Assembly (NCBI GenBank): GCA_009363875.1
Contig: CM018680.1
Location: 65,879,279-65,943,278 of the forward strand
Direction: 5' to 3'
Length of the DNA stretch: 64,000 nucleotides
Source: Mikania micrantha
Taxonomy: Eukaryota; Streptophyta; Magnoliopsida; Asterales; Asteraceae
Of the stretch, positions 23,060 to 34,332 are shown in pieces. How positions within the stretch are numbered: the stretch's first letter is position 1; each line of letters opens with the position of its first letter. The notes beneath the pieces are model-generated. The model made no database searches. It saw only the letters and a program-made list of their open reading frames with translations, and was not told the DNA's origin. A program made the position numbers and the translations under genes.

Positions 23060-24520
23060 TATAGGAGAGATGTATTTTAAAAAGGCTTAAAACCTTAAAA
23101 AGTGTATGAAGACACAAAATGTTGACACGTGAATAAGAAGTCAAAGGGTAAACATGTCAAAACAAAAAATAAACCTACACATGCAAGTCACATGTAAGTT
23201 TCTCTCATTTTTTTAAACATTCATAAATTTTTTATACGTTAATATTTTCTAAAAAAAATTACACCATAAAATCAAGCGTTTTTTATCTTTCAAATGAATA
23301 TTTTCTAAAAAAAATTACACCATAAAATTAAGCGTTATTTTATCTTTCAAATGAGTATAATATTAATATATATTTTTAAAAGCTAAAATAGCGTCTTAAA
23401 TTGGGTTAAACGAATTGTAAGTTTTGTGGCGTTTTTTCCGAATATTATTCAAACTAGACTTTTATGGTGTTTTTTTAAGACGCATCTGTACGTTTTATGG
23501 TGTTCAAGTTTTATTGTGTTTTTCGAGATATATTATGGTGTTAATATTTTATAGTGTTTATGGTGTTCGAGTATTAATGAAACTAAAACAGGGCATTCTA
23601 TGATGATTTTAAAAAACTAAAAACACAATAAACACTTAAAGTGTGTACATTGTGTTTTTAACTTAGTTTTATGGTGTTTTTTTGAGATATTTTATTGTGT
23701 TTATAGTGTTCACGTTTTATGATGTTTTTACTAGATATTTTATTGTGTTTATGGTGTTAACATTTTATGGTGTTTATGTTGTTCGAATATTTTTGAAACT
23801 AACCTGGGCATTTTATGGAGTTTTTGAACACTAAAAGCACCATAAACACTTAAGTTTGTAAATGTTGTTTCCGAACTAAGCAACTTCATATATGAACACT
23901 AAAAGCACCATAATATTTTACCCTTTTTGTTTATTTAGAGAAAAAACACCATAAAAATGTTCAGTTTTATGAACTTTCGAAAAAACAATATGAAATGCTT
24001 AGTTTCGTGAACATCCGGAAACATATAAAAAGTCACCATAAACGATTGTTATCTTTTTTGTTTATTCAGTGAAAAACACCATAAAATGTTCAGTTTCATG
24101 TATATATGAAAAAAACCGTAAAACATCATGTTCATAGAACGCCATAAAGACACTCAGTTATCAAATACATGAAAAAACACCATAAAAACACTCAATTTCA
24201 TACAATGCATATTTGTTCGTTTTTTTATATAACAATATTATACTTGTTGTAAAGATAAAAAAATTCTCGATTTTATAGTGTAATTTTTTTAAAAAAAATA
24301 ATGTGTAAAAAAGTTATTGTAGTTTGAAAAAAAAAATAGGGAAGTTGTTAAAAGTCAACAATTGCTGCAATACCTATTATACCCTTCCAGCCATCTTATT
24401 TCCTTTTCAAATCTCCCATGTGAGGTGTCACGTTTAGAGCCATCCATTTCTAAAATAAGCGGCTAAGATTTCTTCTTACACTTTTTAAGATTTTTTGCCT
24501 TTGTAGAGTAACAATATACT
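23060..24520. mobile_element. Foldback-like element with long imperfect inverted arms
   Basis: The left arm AAGGCTTAAAACCTTAAAAAG is mirrored at the right by CTTTTTAAGATTTTTTGCC-type sequence. Further in, AAAAATTACACCATAAAATC (near 23257) is mirrored by GATTTTATAGTGTAATTTTT (near 24272). The core has many TTTATGGTGTTT words in its left half and AAACACCATAAA words in its right half. No frame of note is present. The edges sit in (TA)n runs, so the target duplication cannot be defined. Copy A lacks it. A Mutator-like foldback is likely. Confidence 0.55.
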
Positions 24521-24560
24521 ATATATATATATATACATATATATATATTAATTAATTTAT

Positions 24561-25248
24561 TGAGAGGCCCCGATCCCCGGGTGTCCCTCGGTTGGTTAAA
24601 CATCAAAAGCATAGCTCTTAAACCGTAGACTAGTAGAATACTATGGCAGCGGAAATCTTTACATAACATTTAATCTTAACAGGAATGCCAGTTTTTGAGT
24701 AGGTAGACCTCATGTCTTGCCACGAGCCATCATATCCTTATCATAACCTGCTCAACCTGACATGTATGTAAAACAAGTCAGCTTTATGCTGGTGAGTTCT
24801 AATTTAACTTTTCATAAAAATCTTTACACATTCATATCTGTATATAACATAACATATGTCATAACATACATAGCATCATAACTTACTGCTGACCGAAGTC
24901 AACAGTCTCAATCATACTGAACATAAAACATTTCATATACATAACATACATGACATCATAACATCAATCTTACGGTACATAAATGTAGCCTGTTCTGTTG
25001 ACCGAAGTCAACATGCTTGCACAAGACTTCTTAAACTATCAACCCGAAGTTGATAACTTATACATGCATAAGATTTCATCAACTGGCGACACACAGTCGG
25101 CAGGCCTGTTCTTGCACAGGACTTCTGCCTGTTCTTTCACAGGACTTCTTAAACCATCAATCGAAATTGACGGCTCATACCGGTACAAGACTTCTTGACA
25201 TACATCATTCATACATAACATGGTTTAAAGCGTTAAACCATCATAATC
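24561..25248 (-). repeat. Truncated H LTR (LTR_a)
   Basis: It is near-identical to 34333-35020. After CATCATAATC it leaves LTR sequence and enters the integrase end of element G. About 2.1 kb of the LTR is missing. It keeps the AACTCACCAGC and TTCCGCTGCC motifs (minus strand) and the first hairpin motifs. Confidence 0.85.
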
Positions 25249-25634
25249 TCCACCGGTTCCTCAACGAAGTTCAATTGTTCGTCAATTTGTATCTCCTCAA
25301 GAGGAATAACAAGTGTCTCATCAGATAAACACTTTTTGAGATTCGAGATATGAAATACATTGTGCACGCTGCTCAGTTCGTCTGGCAGGTTTAGTTCGTA
25401 GGCTACAGGGCCTATTCGTTTTGTAATCTCGAACGGTCCAATGTAACGAGGGTTCAACTTTCCTCGTTTGCCAAAACGAATGACTCCCTTCCAGGGCGAG
25501 ACCTTGAGTAACACTCTGTCTCCCACCTGAAATTCTAACGGTTTGCGTCGTTTGTCAGCATAGATTTTCTGTCTGTCACGAGCTGCTGCCATTCGCTTGC
25601 GTATTTGCACGATCTTCTCAGTCGTCTCGTGCAC
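25233..25634 (-). pseudogene. Integrase C-terminal part of element G, truncated before the chromodomain
   Basis: It is in frame with the upstream pol frame across one TAG stop at 25788-25790. It contains KIYADKRRKPLEFQVGDRV and VHNVFHISNLKKCL, the conserved junction region of plant chromovirus integrases. It then reads EEPVEIM and runs into LTR_a sequence (MV, stop). In Tekay/Del-like elements a chromodomain follows here; it is absent, as are the rest of the 3' end and the 3' LTR. Confidence 0.85.
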
Positions 25635-25787
25635 AAGCTCTGGACCGGTCAGTTGGCTATCTCCAACTTCCGCGCAGCAAATGGGTGATCGACACTTACG
25701 TCCGTAAAGTGCCTCGAATGGTGCAGCTTGGATGCTGGTGTGATAGCTGTTGTTGTATGAAAACTCAACTAATGGTACATGGGTTTC

Positions 25788-27896
25788 CTAGCTATTTCCA
25801 AAGTCAATAACACATGCCCTGAGCATGTCCTCCAATGTCTGTATGGTTCGCTCACTCTGTCCGTCCGTTTGCGGGTGGTAAGCGGTACTCATATCCAATC
25901 TCGTGCCCAAAGCCTTATGCAATGACTTCCAGAAGTGCGACGTGAATCGGCCATCGCGGTCAGATATGATCGAGATTGGCACTCCATGTCGAGTAACCAC
26001 CTCCTTCAGATAGATACGAGTGAGTTTGTCTAGCTTGTGTGTCTCCTTGATGGGTAGGAAATGTGCAGATTTCGTCAGCCGATCTACGATAACCCAGATG
26101 GTATCGCAACCACTTGCCGTTTTTGGCAGTTTAGTGATGAAGTCCATGGAAATCTGTTCCCATTTCCACATTGGTAATTCCGGTTGCTGAAGTAACCCTG
26201 ATGGCTTTTGGTACTCAACCTTGACTTTTGAGCACGTTAAACACTTACTCACGTAAGTTGCTATCTCGGCCTTCATGTTCGGCCACCAGTAAGTTGTCTT
26301 CAGATCATGGTACATTTTGTCAGAGCCCGGATGTATGGAATACCTGCTCATGTGTGCTTCGTCCATCACTACTTCCCTCAGTCCTCCGTGGCGTGGAATC
26401 CAAATTCGATCCATTAAGTAATAAGCTCCGTCGTCTTTTACCTTCATTTGCTTATCCATGCCACGCATGGCTTCAAGAGTGAGGTTTTCAGTTTTTAGGG
26501 CTTTTTGTTGTGCGATTCGTATCTGATTTGGCAATTCAGAATGAATCGTGAGTTGTAGGGCACGCACGCGTTTTGTTGTTTCTTTCCGGCTCAACGCGTC
26601 GGCCACTACGTTTGCTTTGCCGGGATGATACTTGATAGCGCAATCATAATCGCCGATAAGCTCAACCCATCTTCGTTGCCTCATGTTTAACTCTTTCTGA
26701 TCGAAGATGTGTTGTAGGCTCTTATGATCAGTAAAGATAGTGCACTTTGTGCCATACAAGTAGTGTCGCCAGATCTTCAAAGCGAACACCACCGCTCCCA
26801 ACTCAAGGTCATGAGTCGTGTAGTTTTTCTCGTGCACCTTAAGTTGTCGTGAAGCATAAGCTATAACCTTCTCGCGTTGCATCAGTACAAAACCGAGTCC
26901 CTGTTTCGAGGCGTCGCAATACACCACGAAATCGTCGCATCCTTCCGGTAAGGATAGGATGGGTGCAGTACACAGTTTCTGTTTTAACAAGTTGAAAGCA
27001 GTTTCCTGTTTGTCTCCCCAGTCAAACTTCTTGTCTTTATGGGTCAGAGATGTCAGCAATTGAGCAATCTTTGAAAATCCTTCAATGAATCTTCGATAGT
27101 ACCCGGCCAGACCTAGAAATTGCCGCACCTCAGTCGGAGTCTTGGGTGCTTCCCAGTTTTTGATGGCTTCGATTTTGGCTGGGTCTACGTGTATTCCCCG
27201 TTCATTAACCACGTGTCCAAGGAATTGGACTTCGCGAATCCAAAAGTCACACTTTGAAAACTTTGCGTACAGCTGCTCTTTCTTTAATAATTCCAAAACT
27301 AGCCTCAGATGTTCAGCATGTTCTTCCTGGTTCTTAGAGTAGATCAGGATGTCGTCGATGAACACTATTACGAATTTATCAAGATAGGGTTTGCACACTC
27401 TGTTCATGAGATCCATGAATACAGCTGGTGCGTTGGTTAGTCCAAAGGGCATAACCAAGAATTCGTAGTGTCCGTATCGGGTTCTGAAGGCAGTCTTAGG
27501 AATATCGTTTTCCTGTATCCTCAATTGATGGTAACCCGATCTTAAATCGATCTTTGAATAGTAGCTTGATCCTTGCAACTGGTCAAACAGATCGTCTATT
27601 CGTGGTAATGGGTATCGATTCTTGATCATCACTTTGTTCAGCTCCCTATAGTCGATACACATACGGAATGATCCGTCTTTCTTCTTCACAAATAAGACCG
27701 GTGCTCCCCAAGGTGAGAAGCTCGGTCTGATAAATCCCTTGTCTAGCAGTTCTTGCAACTGGTTAGACAGTTCCTGCATCTCAGTCGGTGCTAATCGGTA
27801 TGGAGCCTTAGCAATCGGTGCTGCTCCAGGTGTAAGGTCTATCTGGAACTCGACTTGTCGTTTCGGAGGCAGTCCAGGTAGATCTTCAGGAAACAC
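25788..27896 (-). pseudogene. Element G pol: reverse transcriptase, RNase H, integrase core
   Basis: This is a 702-codon open stretch of Ty3/gypsy pol. The RT has RMCIDYRELN (78-87), LRSGYHQ (118-124) and the catalytic FIDD (179-182). The RNase H has YCDAS (326-330), E365, TDHKSL (389-394) and ADALSRK (432-438). The integrase has a zinc-binding HPG...CLTC region, then MDFITKLP, SDRDGRF and DGQSERT, supplying the D, D and E residues. It ends at TAG (25788-25790) where tryptophan is expected; the frame continues beyond. Upstream it is in frame with the protease ORF across a TAA at 27954-27956. It is therefore a recently broken polyprotein. Gene order and motifs fit the chromovirus branch (Tekay/Del-like). 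Confidence 0.9.
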
Positions 27897-27953
27897 TTCG
27901 GGAAAATCGCGGACTACGGCGATGTCCTCTATCTTCCTTTCTTTCTTTGGTTG

Positions 27954-28733
27954 TTACGTGATGAGAGCTAGTATTGCAGTGTATCCCTTTTGTAGATATT
28001 TGTTCGCCTTCATGCATGACATGATGTTCAGAGGTACTCCCCGTCGTTCTCCCTGAATCGAGATCTGCTCACCGTTCTGCAACGTCACGCGCACGATCTT
28101 CTCGTTGCATACGATCTCGGCTTGGTTAACGGATAACCAATCCATTCCAACGACCACATCAAAGCTTCCGAGAGTCACCGGCATCAAATCAATTTCGAGT
28201 TCGTGATCCGCCAACACCATGACGCATCCTCGAAAGATGTGTTGTGTTTCAATTAGCTTGCCGTCGGCTAACTCTACGGTATACTTGTAGTCTAGTGGCG
28301 TTGGGGTAATATCTAGTAATTTACTAAACTCACTAGATATAAAGCTCCTATCGGCACCGGTATCAAATAATATGCTAGCATAGACATTATTTAAAAGAAA
28401 CGTACCGGTTACGATGTTCGGGTCATCCTTGGCTTCTCCCGAGCCAATCACAAATGCGCGACCCTTTGCCGCTCCACCGCCGGCCTTTTTCAGCTGAGGG
28501 CAATCCCTCCTCATATGCCCCGGTTTTCCACATTCATAACACCCCTTGAGAGTGTGTTGATTGTTGTTGTTGTTCTGATGGTGGTTGGGGTTGTTGTTGT
28601 TGACAGGAAATTTTGATCTGCAGTCTTTGGCCATATGGCCATGTCTTCCGCACTTTAGGCAACGGTATCGCTCGCATTGCCCGAAGTGATGGTATGAGCA
28701 TCGGTTGCACAGTGGGTACTTTCCTTGATACAC
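27954..28733 (-). pseudogene. Element G gag C-terminus and aspartic protease
   Basis: It has CCHC zinc knuckles at C25-C28-H33-C38 and C65-C68-H73-C78, preceded by a third Cys/His cluster (C9, C12, H15/H16, C20). These are the nucleic-acid-binding part of gag. An Asn/Gln-rich linker separates them. The protease active site is FDTGADRSF (D124). The frame ends at TAA 27954-27956 but is otherwise continuous with the RT frame, so the stop is probably a secondary mutation. Upstream coding (KLTDQAV, GKLPKRGEHLKP) continues in this frame to about 28955, where a frameshift separates it from the gag core. Confidence 0.88.
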
Positions 28734-28912
28734 ACCCTTCCCCTTATCGTCGGGTTGGGTGGCAGTGAATGCTCTGGCAGGTGCAGATCGTTGCTGTTGT
28801 TGGGGTTCATGAGATTGGTGGTGGCTGGGTTCCCACTTCCTCTTCTGGCTTTCTGAAGGTTTCAGGTGTTCGCCTCGTTTGGGTAGCTTGCCCTGGGCTA
28901 CCGCTTGATCGG

Positions 28913-29671
28913 TTAGTTTGTGAGCCAGTCTGATAGAGGTTGGATAGTGGTGAGGTCAGACGCAGTCACCATGCTTTGAATCTGTTCGGGCAGCCCACTG
29001 ATGAACTGCTCGATCTTTTTGTATTCCGGCGTCACCATTGCCGGGCATAGCTTACATAACTCATGAAATCGAGTGCAGTACTGCTCGATTTCAGATCCCA
29101 CCATCTTCAGTACCCAGAACTCAGCCTCTAGCTTTCTGATCTCATCACGAGGACAGTATTCCTCTTGCAGTAATCGAGTGAAATCAGCCCATGGCGTGGA
29201 GTTGGCACCGTCCAACCCCAGCGTTTGTACATAGGTATTCCACCATGTGAGTGCTGGTCCTTCCAGTGTACCAGTTGCGAACTTCACCCGGTTCTCTTAA
29301 GCACATTCGCACATGGTGAATACAGACTCCACTTTCTCCACCCAGCGGAGCATTCCGACAGCTCCCTCAGTCCCCTTGAATTTGAGTGGGTGGCAGTTCA
29401 GGAAGGATTTAAAAGAACATCCTTTGTTGTTGTTGCCTTGTGATACTGTCAGTCAGAAACCAATGTCCTGTGTTAGAGCGTGTCAGCTATACTACATTAG
29501 TCGCGTTAGGCGAGTGTTAGTACCGTTGTTCGAGCCACTGGTCTCGCTAGCAAGGCGGTTTGCCTCGTACTCTGCCAGTACCTTGTTAACCCGTCTGTCA
29601 ACCATCATTTTAATGACGGCTGCGTCCAGTGTTCGTCTAGGAGGGCGTGCATGTGGTCCTCTTCCCGCCAT
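28913..29671 (-). pseudogene. Element G gag, N-terminal and core part
   Basis: This is the capsid-like part of a Ty3/gypsy gag. A start ATG at 29671-29669 gives MAGRGPHARPPRRTLDAAV. The frame is interrupted by TAG at 29492-29494. Coding resumes with GTEGAVGMLRWVEKVESVF, is interrupted again by TAA near 29297, then FATGTLEGPALTWWN, RLLQEEYCPRDE and FHELCKLCPAM follow. Near 28955 a one-base shift breaks the frame before SIRLAHKLTDQAV. The product would not be made intact. Confidence 0.85.
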
Positions 29672-29950
29672 AGATATTTTCTATACGGAAGGGATAGAAT
29701 GTTAGTAAGTCAGGATGTCAGTCAGATGTTGTGTCAGAAGTCAGATCATATGTCATGTTAGTTGTCAAGTCAAGTGTTATGTTATCAAGCAATCATGGTC
29801 AACATGTAATAAGTAAGACAAAACATAATTCTCATTAATAATAAGATTGAAGTACAATAATTTTTCAAAAGGAAATACATAATAAGTTCTTCGAGCACAT
29901 CCCGCTCGCCTAGGCCAAAATAAAGAAGAAATACAAAATAAAATAGTCCT

Positions 29951-30703
29951 CTAGTCCGAGTCCATAGAGACGTGCGAAATGTCACTGGCAGCGTCTCCGT
30001 CGTCATCATCCTCCTCTGGATCCTCATTAGGATCCTCGTCAAAATCCCCTTCTTCGAGGTCCTCGGCCTCGAACTCAGGACCATCCTCCTGTGGTGGTTC
30101 CTCTATAAACTGTGCAGCCCATGCGTTAAGCATGGCATCGCTGGCCTGAACCATCGCCTGAGTCTCGACTATGTCCGTTCGGTTCTCAGTGATGCGTCCA
30201 TCATGCTCCTGCATGATGTCGACCATCTGTCCATGCTGTGTCATAAGCTGGGACACCTGGAGACGTAAGGCCTCCACCTGCTCCTCTAGTCGATCGTTCC
30301 GCTCCTCCAGTCGATCGTTTCGCCTTTCCAGGCGATCGTTCTTCTCACGAAGAACTCGGACCTCGTCCGATAGTTCCCCACTCCTCCAGATCTCCCGCCG
30401 TGTGCAAGCCACATGTGCCGCGAAGGCCTGCTCCAGCGGCACTCCGAGTGGCGGTAGTCGGTGTCCTGGAGTGGTATCGCCAGGGAAACGGTATGGAGGT
30501 ACCCTCTCTCCGATGATCCACTCCTGTATCATAGTGGGAAACCATCCCCAGTGTCGAGCTCATGCCGCATGTCGAGCCCGTCTATCCATCTCGGCATCCA
30601 CCTGTGCCACTATGTCATGGACCCGTCGTCGACTCTCTACCACCATGTCGTCTGTGGTCGTGAGTCTAGCTGAGTTCCCGTTAGCGTTGGTGTTGTCGGC
30701 CAT
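29951..30703 (-). pseudogene. Extra sense ORF upstream of gag in element G: coiled coil with acidic tail
   Basis: An ATG at 30703-30701 opens a 250-codon frame between the primer site and gag, in the same orientation as gag-pol. Codon 48 is TGA (30560-30562); a methionine at codon 58 (30532) reopens the frame. Residues about 100-155 form a strong coiled coil with repeated RNDRLEE-type heptads. About 205-250 is Asp/Glu-rich, ending SHVSMDSD. I recognise no enzyme motif. It could be a structural or nuclear-interaction accessory protein, or a duplicated gag N-terminal region. Extra ORFs upstream of gag are known in some plant Ty3/gypsy groups such as Ogre; I cannot tell whether this one is related. 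Confidence 0.65.
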
Positions 30704-30841
30704 CCTGTAAGTATCAAGTTAGTAAGTAGCAGTTCAATATAAACAATAATGTCATCAATGTGCAAGTTCTATGTGTAGTGTCTAAAGTTGAGCAATGGCT
30801 ATAGTCTAAGTTTACTACATGCAAACCTAGTTCCCTATAAC

Positions 30842-30857
30842 CAAGGCTCTGATACCA
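30842..30857 (-). promoter_or_regulatory. Primer binding site of element G
   Basis: On the minus strand TGGTATCAGAGCCTTG lies three bases after the LTR end (30861). This matches the 3' end complement of initiator methionine tRNA, the usual primer for plant LTR retrotransposons. Confidence 0.9.
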
Positions 30858-30860
30858 GTC

Positions 30861-33794
30861 TGTCACACCCCCAAATTCCCACTCGTGGTGTATGTCCACG
30901 TGGATGTGACGTGTCCAGAATCACAGCTCAAGGTCATATAGAACACCTCTATATGCGTTAACAAATACAATGTTCGACACATACACAAAAATAAATAGTT
31001 TGCAGCGGAATAAAAGTTGTCATAATGTGTTGCAGCGGAAAATAAATTGTTTGATGATATGCAGCGGAAGTTGAAAATGTTAGACATCACATTGTTTAGA
31101 AATTACATAACGGATAAATATTGTTTTCAAAAGACACAACAGAATGCATGTAGGTTCCTAATGCTCGTTCCTTAAGTTTGTGCATTCCTGTCCTCCTGCT
31201 AGCCACGCTAGTTACCTGAGAATACAAGTTAGAAAAGTGTCAACACAATGGTTGGTGAGTTCACAGGTTTTGATATACATATAGTAATAAAAGTGTGTCA
31301 TGCTGTTTATCAAATGTTAGTACCGAGCCCTAGGCCCAAAGTGTCAGTGCGTCACTACCGAACTAGACTTGTTTGTACTTGCCTCCGCTATGCCTCGTAT
31401 GCATAGCAAGTTAGGTCAGAGTTTGCACGGGTTATGACATCCAGTCAACATAGTGCCCCGTGGGGTTAGTCATTCCCTAATGGATCCATCCAAATCTACC
31501 ACGTTGTTCGTACATTAACGGTAAGACTTTGTGAGGGCTTATCACGAGTTCAACACTTAATGTTTGTCTAATAAACCAGCATACACAAAATGTTTGTACA
31601 GTAATAGATGTTTGACTCGATGTAACTAGTATTCTCCCCCAATTTAAAAGCGTTTGAAAAGAGTAAAGAGGGGCCGTAAACTCACCTTAGTGATTCAAGT
31701 AGCAAGTAGCGTAAGCTCCTGGTGTAGTAGCACGTGTCGGTCACCGGTAACCTATATCGTATACCGTACGTGAGTTTGTGTAAGTGATCGTGCTAGTGTT
31801 TGTGTTAGTACTCGTGTTTGTGTTCAACAACCCTTGATTGTTCATGATTGTCCGTGTCGGTCCACAATGACCGTGTTTGCTCGTGTTGGTCCACATTGAC
31901 CGTGTTTGACTAGAGTTGACCGTGTCAATTCAACGACCCGTTGGTGAACCGTGTGACGGTTTGTGAATCGTGTAGCAGTCGTGTAAGTGTTTGTCGTGTG
32001 CAAAACGCGTAAATCGCGTCTAGGGGCAACTTACTATTTATAGTAAGTTTCCATTTATGGAAAGTTCACAAAGCATAAGGGTTTTATAGTTCTAGCATGT
32101 TCAATAGTCCTACGGGGTCATGTTAGCACATAGCACATTATCATACGAATTCACATTAGTCGTTTTCATCATGTTTGAACATAAAAGTTTCCTAAAATGG
32201 AAAGTTTCCATTTCTAGCATTCGTGACATCGGAAACCATCTAACTTAGCATCTAGTCATCATATTATAGCATAATAAATCATTTAGCATGCTCAAATCAT
32301 TCAACACATTGACAATTTGGTTTTTGTAACAATAAAGTTACTAAAAATAGTAACTTTGTAGTTTTGCATAGAAATAACAATTCTAATATTTCTAAACCTA
32401 TTTTCATATCACCTATCATCATAATATGTCATCTAACAACATTTAATCATGTCAACATAACCGATTTCATCATCTATCAACATTCTAACTAGAAAAGTTA
32501 CTAAAAATAGTAACAATGACGAGTATGACTACAAACATCATCAAAACCACTTTCTAACAATCAAATCATCATATTATCATCCTAACAACAATTCTACATA
32601 CATGCATGCTCATCATCTTCACCAAATCACCATCTTGTAACATAAAAGTTACTAAAAATAGAAATAGTCCTCAATAAACCATTTTAACATCATCTAATCA
32701 TGAAATCATCACCCAATATCATCAAGTAACATATCTACATACTCATAATCATTCTAACCATCATGGATCATACATGCATGTCATTATTTCATCAAGTCAA
32801 GACCAAATCATGACACTTACATAAGCACATCATCATGGATCGTCATGAAAGATTATCTAAACATCATAGATCATCCTAAAACATATTTAAATCAACAAAC
32901 CCAGATCATAATCTCGTGCATGTGCATTCAAAGTGCTTGCATGTGAGATTTAGCACATGCATGTGGGTATAATGGTGATTTTAAGCCATAAGGGATGCAT
33001 AGATTACCTTCTAAGGTTCTAAGAAGCACTAAGATGATGATGAACAGCTTCTGGGTCTCCTAGACAGCAAGAAATCGTAGCAATGGCAGGGAGATGTCGA
33101 ATCTTCGAGCTTCAAAGTGGTTAACAAGCTCCAATCTCCAACTCTAAGCTTCCAGAATGCTCACAATGGCTTCTAATGGCTTCCAGGGGTGAGTTGCAGG
33201 TGGATTGGGGAAGAAGTCGAATGATGACTGATGAACTCGGGGAAAGTGTGTAGAGTAGGATAGAAATGATTTTCTTGGATAAATAAAGATTTTTGCGTGC
33301 TACGCTGCCAGGCGTAACGCCTGACGTGGGGGAAATGGATCTGTCGTTACGCGCGGATGGGCAGACATGCTGGGCGCCTTTTGTGTCCCGCGCGCATCGC
33401 CTGTCGTGGGAGCTCCGGGTCTGGCGTACCTCCTGGCCCAAATGTAAGGCCCAATAAGCTTGTTTTGATGTTCTGGGCCCATTCTCGCCCGTTTCTCGAC
33501 TGTAGAACATCGTTCGAGCGTCGTTTGGACTCTAATAGTCAATTACTAGCCATAATTGACTTGTGAGGTGCTTCTGTGCTCAAGTGTTGTGATGTTCACC
33601 AACGTTCGTGTGTTTTGACATGTGTGTGCTGCTTGTCGATAATTCCACGAATTATCTAATCATATGCCAGTGTTCGTACTGTCGTGCCACGTGTCACACT
33701 AAATTAATCTAATTCTAGTGCCACGTGTACATAATACATTTAAATAAACATTTAAATAAAATCAAAGCTGACCTGGAAATTACGGGGTGTCACA
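30861..33794 (-). repeat. 5' LTR of element G
   Basis: This 2.93-kb LTR reads TGTGACACCCC at 33794 to GGGGTGTGACA at 30861 on the minus strand. The sequence immediately right of it (ACCAA..., 33795) is H leader that is continuous at 40121, so G is inserted in H. Its partner 3' LTR is missing. It carries AGGTGAGTT near 31680, AACTCACCAACC near 31255 and TTCCGCTGC near 31000-31065, motifs shared with the H and solo LTRs. Bases 32100-32900 are rich in CATCATCA-like words. Confidence 0.85.
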
Positions 33795-34332
33795 ACCAAA
33801 CAATCATTCCCAATTGTTTCTATAACTCTTTCAACCTTTTGGATCACATTTTGTTCTTTGACTTTATTGGCATCAATTCGTTCAGTCATTGAATCGTTTC
33901 TTTTGTGTCCAAGTCATGTGACAGACGAAACCCGAGCATTACTCATATAGATAAATCCGTAACCGCAGTAGCTAATTGCGGTCACTATTTATCTGTGCTC
34001 GTGTGTCTAGGGTTTCTTCCAACACATGCCTAGTTCATTTCCTAATAAACATTATTCTTACCAATAGTCTAAACAATCCAACATATTCATGCATATTAAC
34101 ACATATAGGCACGTATACATACATTTCACTCTAACTACTTCACATTAACTTTAACGCACATATACTTTAGATCTATTTCATCTATATCATAACATGTATT
34201 CCTTACTTTAGCGAGACGCTCGTGGCATTGAACTACCTTTAACTGGCTTCCTTAACCTTGATCCCATTCTCAGTTTAAGTTCAGGCATTAGGTTATGCCC
34301 GAATCTCTCAAACTATGGCTCTGATACCAACT
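33795..34332 (-). repeat. Second copy of the H leader with primer binding site
   Basis: It duplicates 40121-40656 almost base for base. The primer site TGGTATCAGAGCCAT (minus) is at 34315-34329, next to the LTR starting at 34333. The rest of this interior copy was displaced by G and then deleted. Confidence 0.85.

Noticed and set aside
24561..25248. Independent solo LTR at the left end of the array
   Set aside because: It is only the first 690 bases of the LTR and joins directly to integrase coding. Its outer TTTAT matches the far right end, so it belongs to the array.
29225..30710. Plus-strand frames antisense to gag and the coiled-coil ORF
   Set aside because: They are shadows of the minus-strand coding sequence; codon pattern and domains lie on the minus strand.
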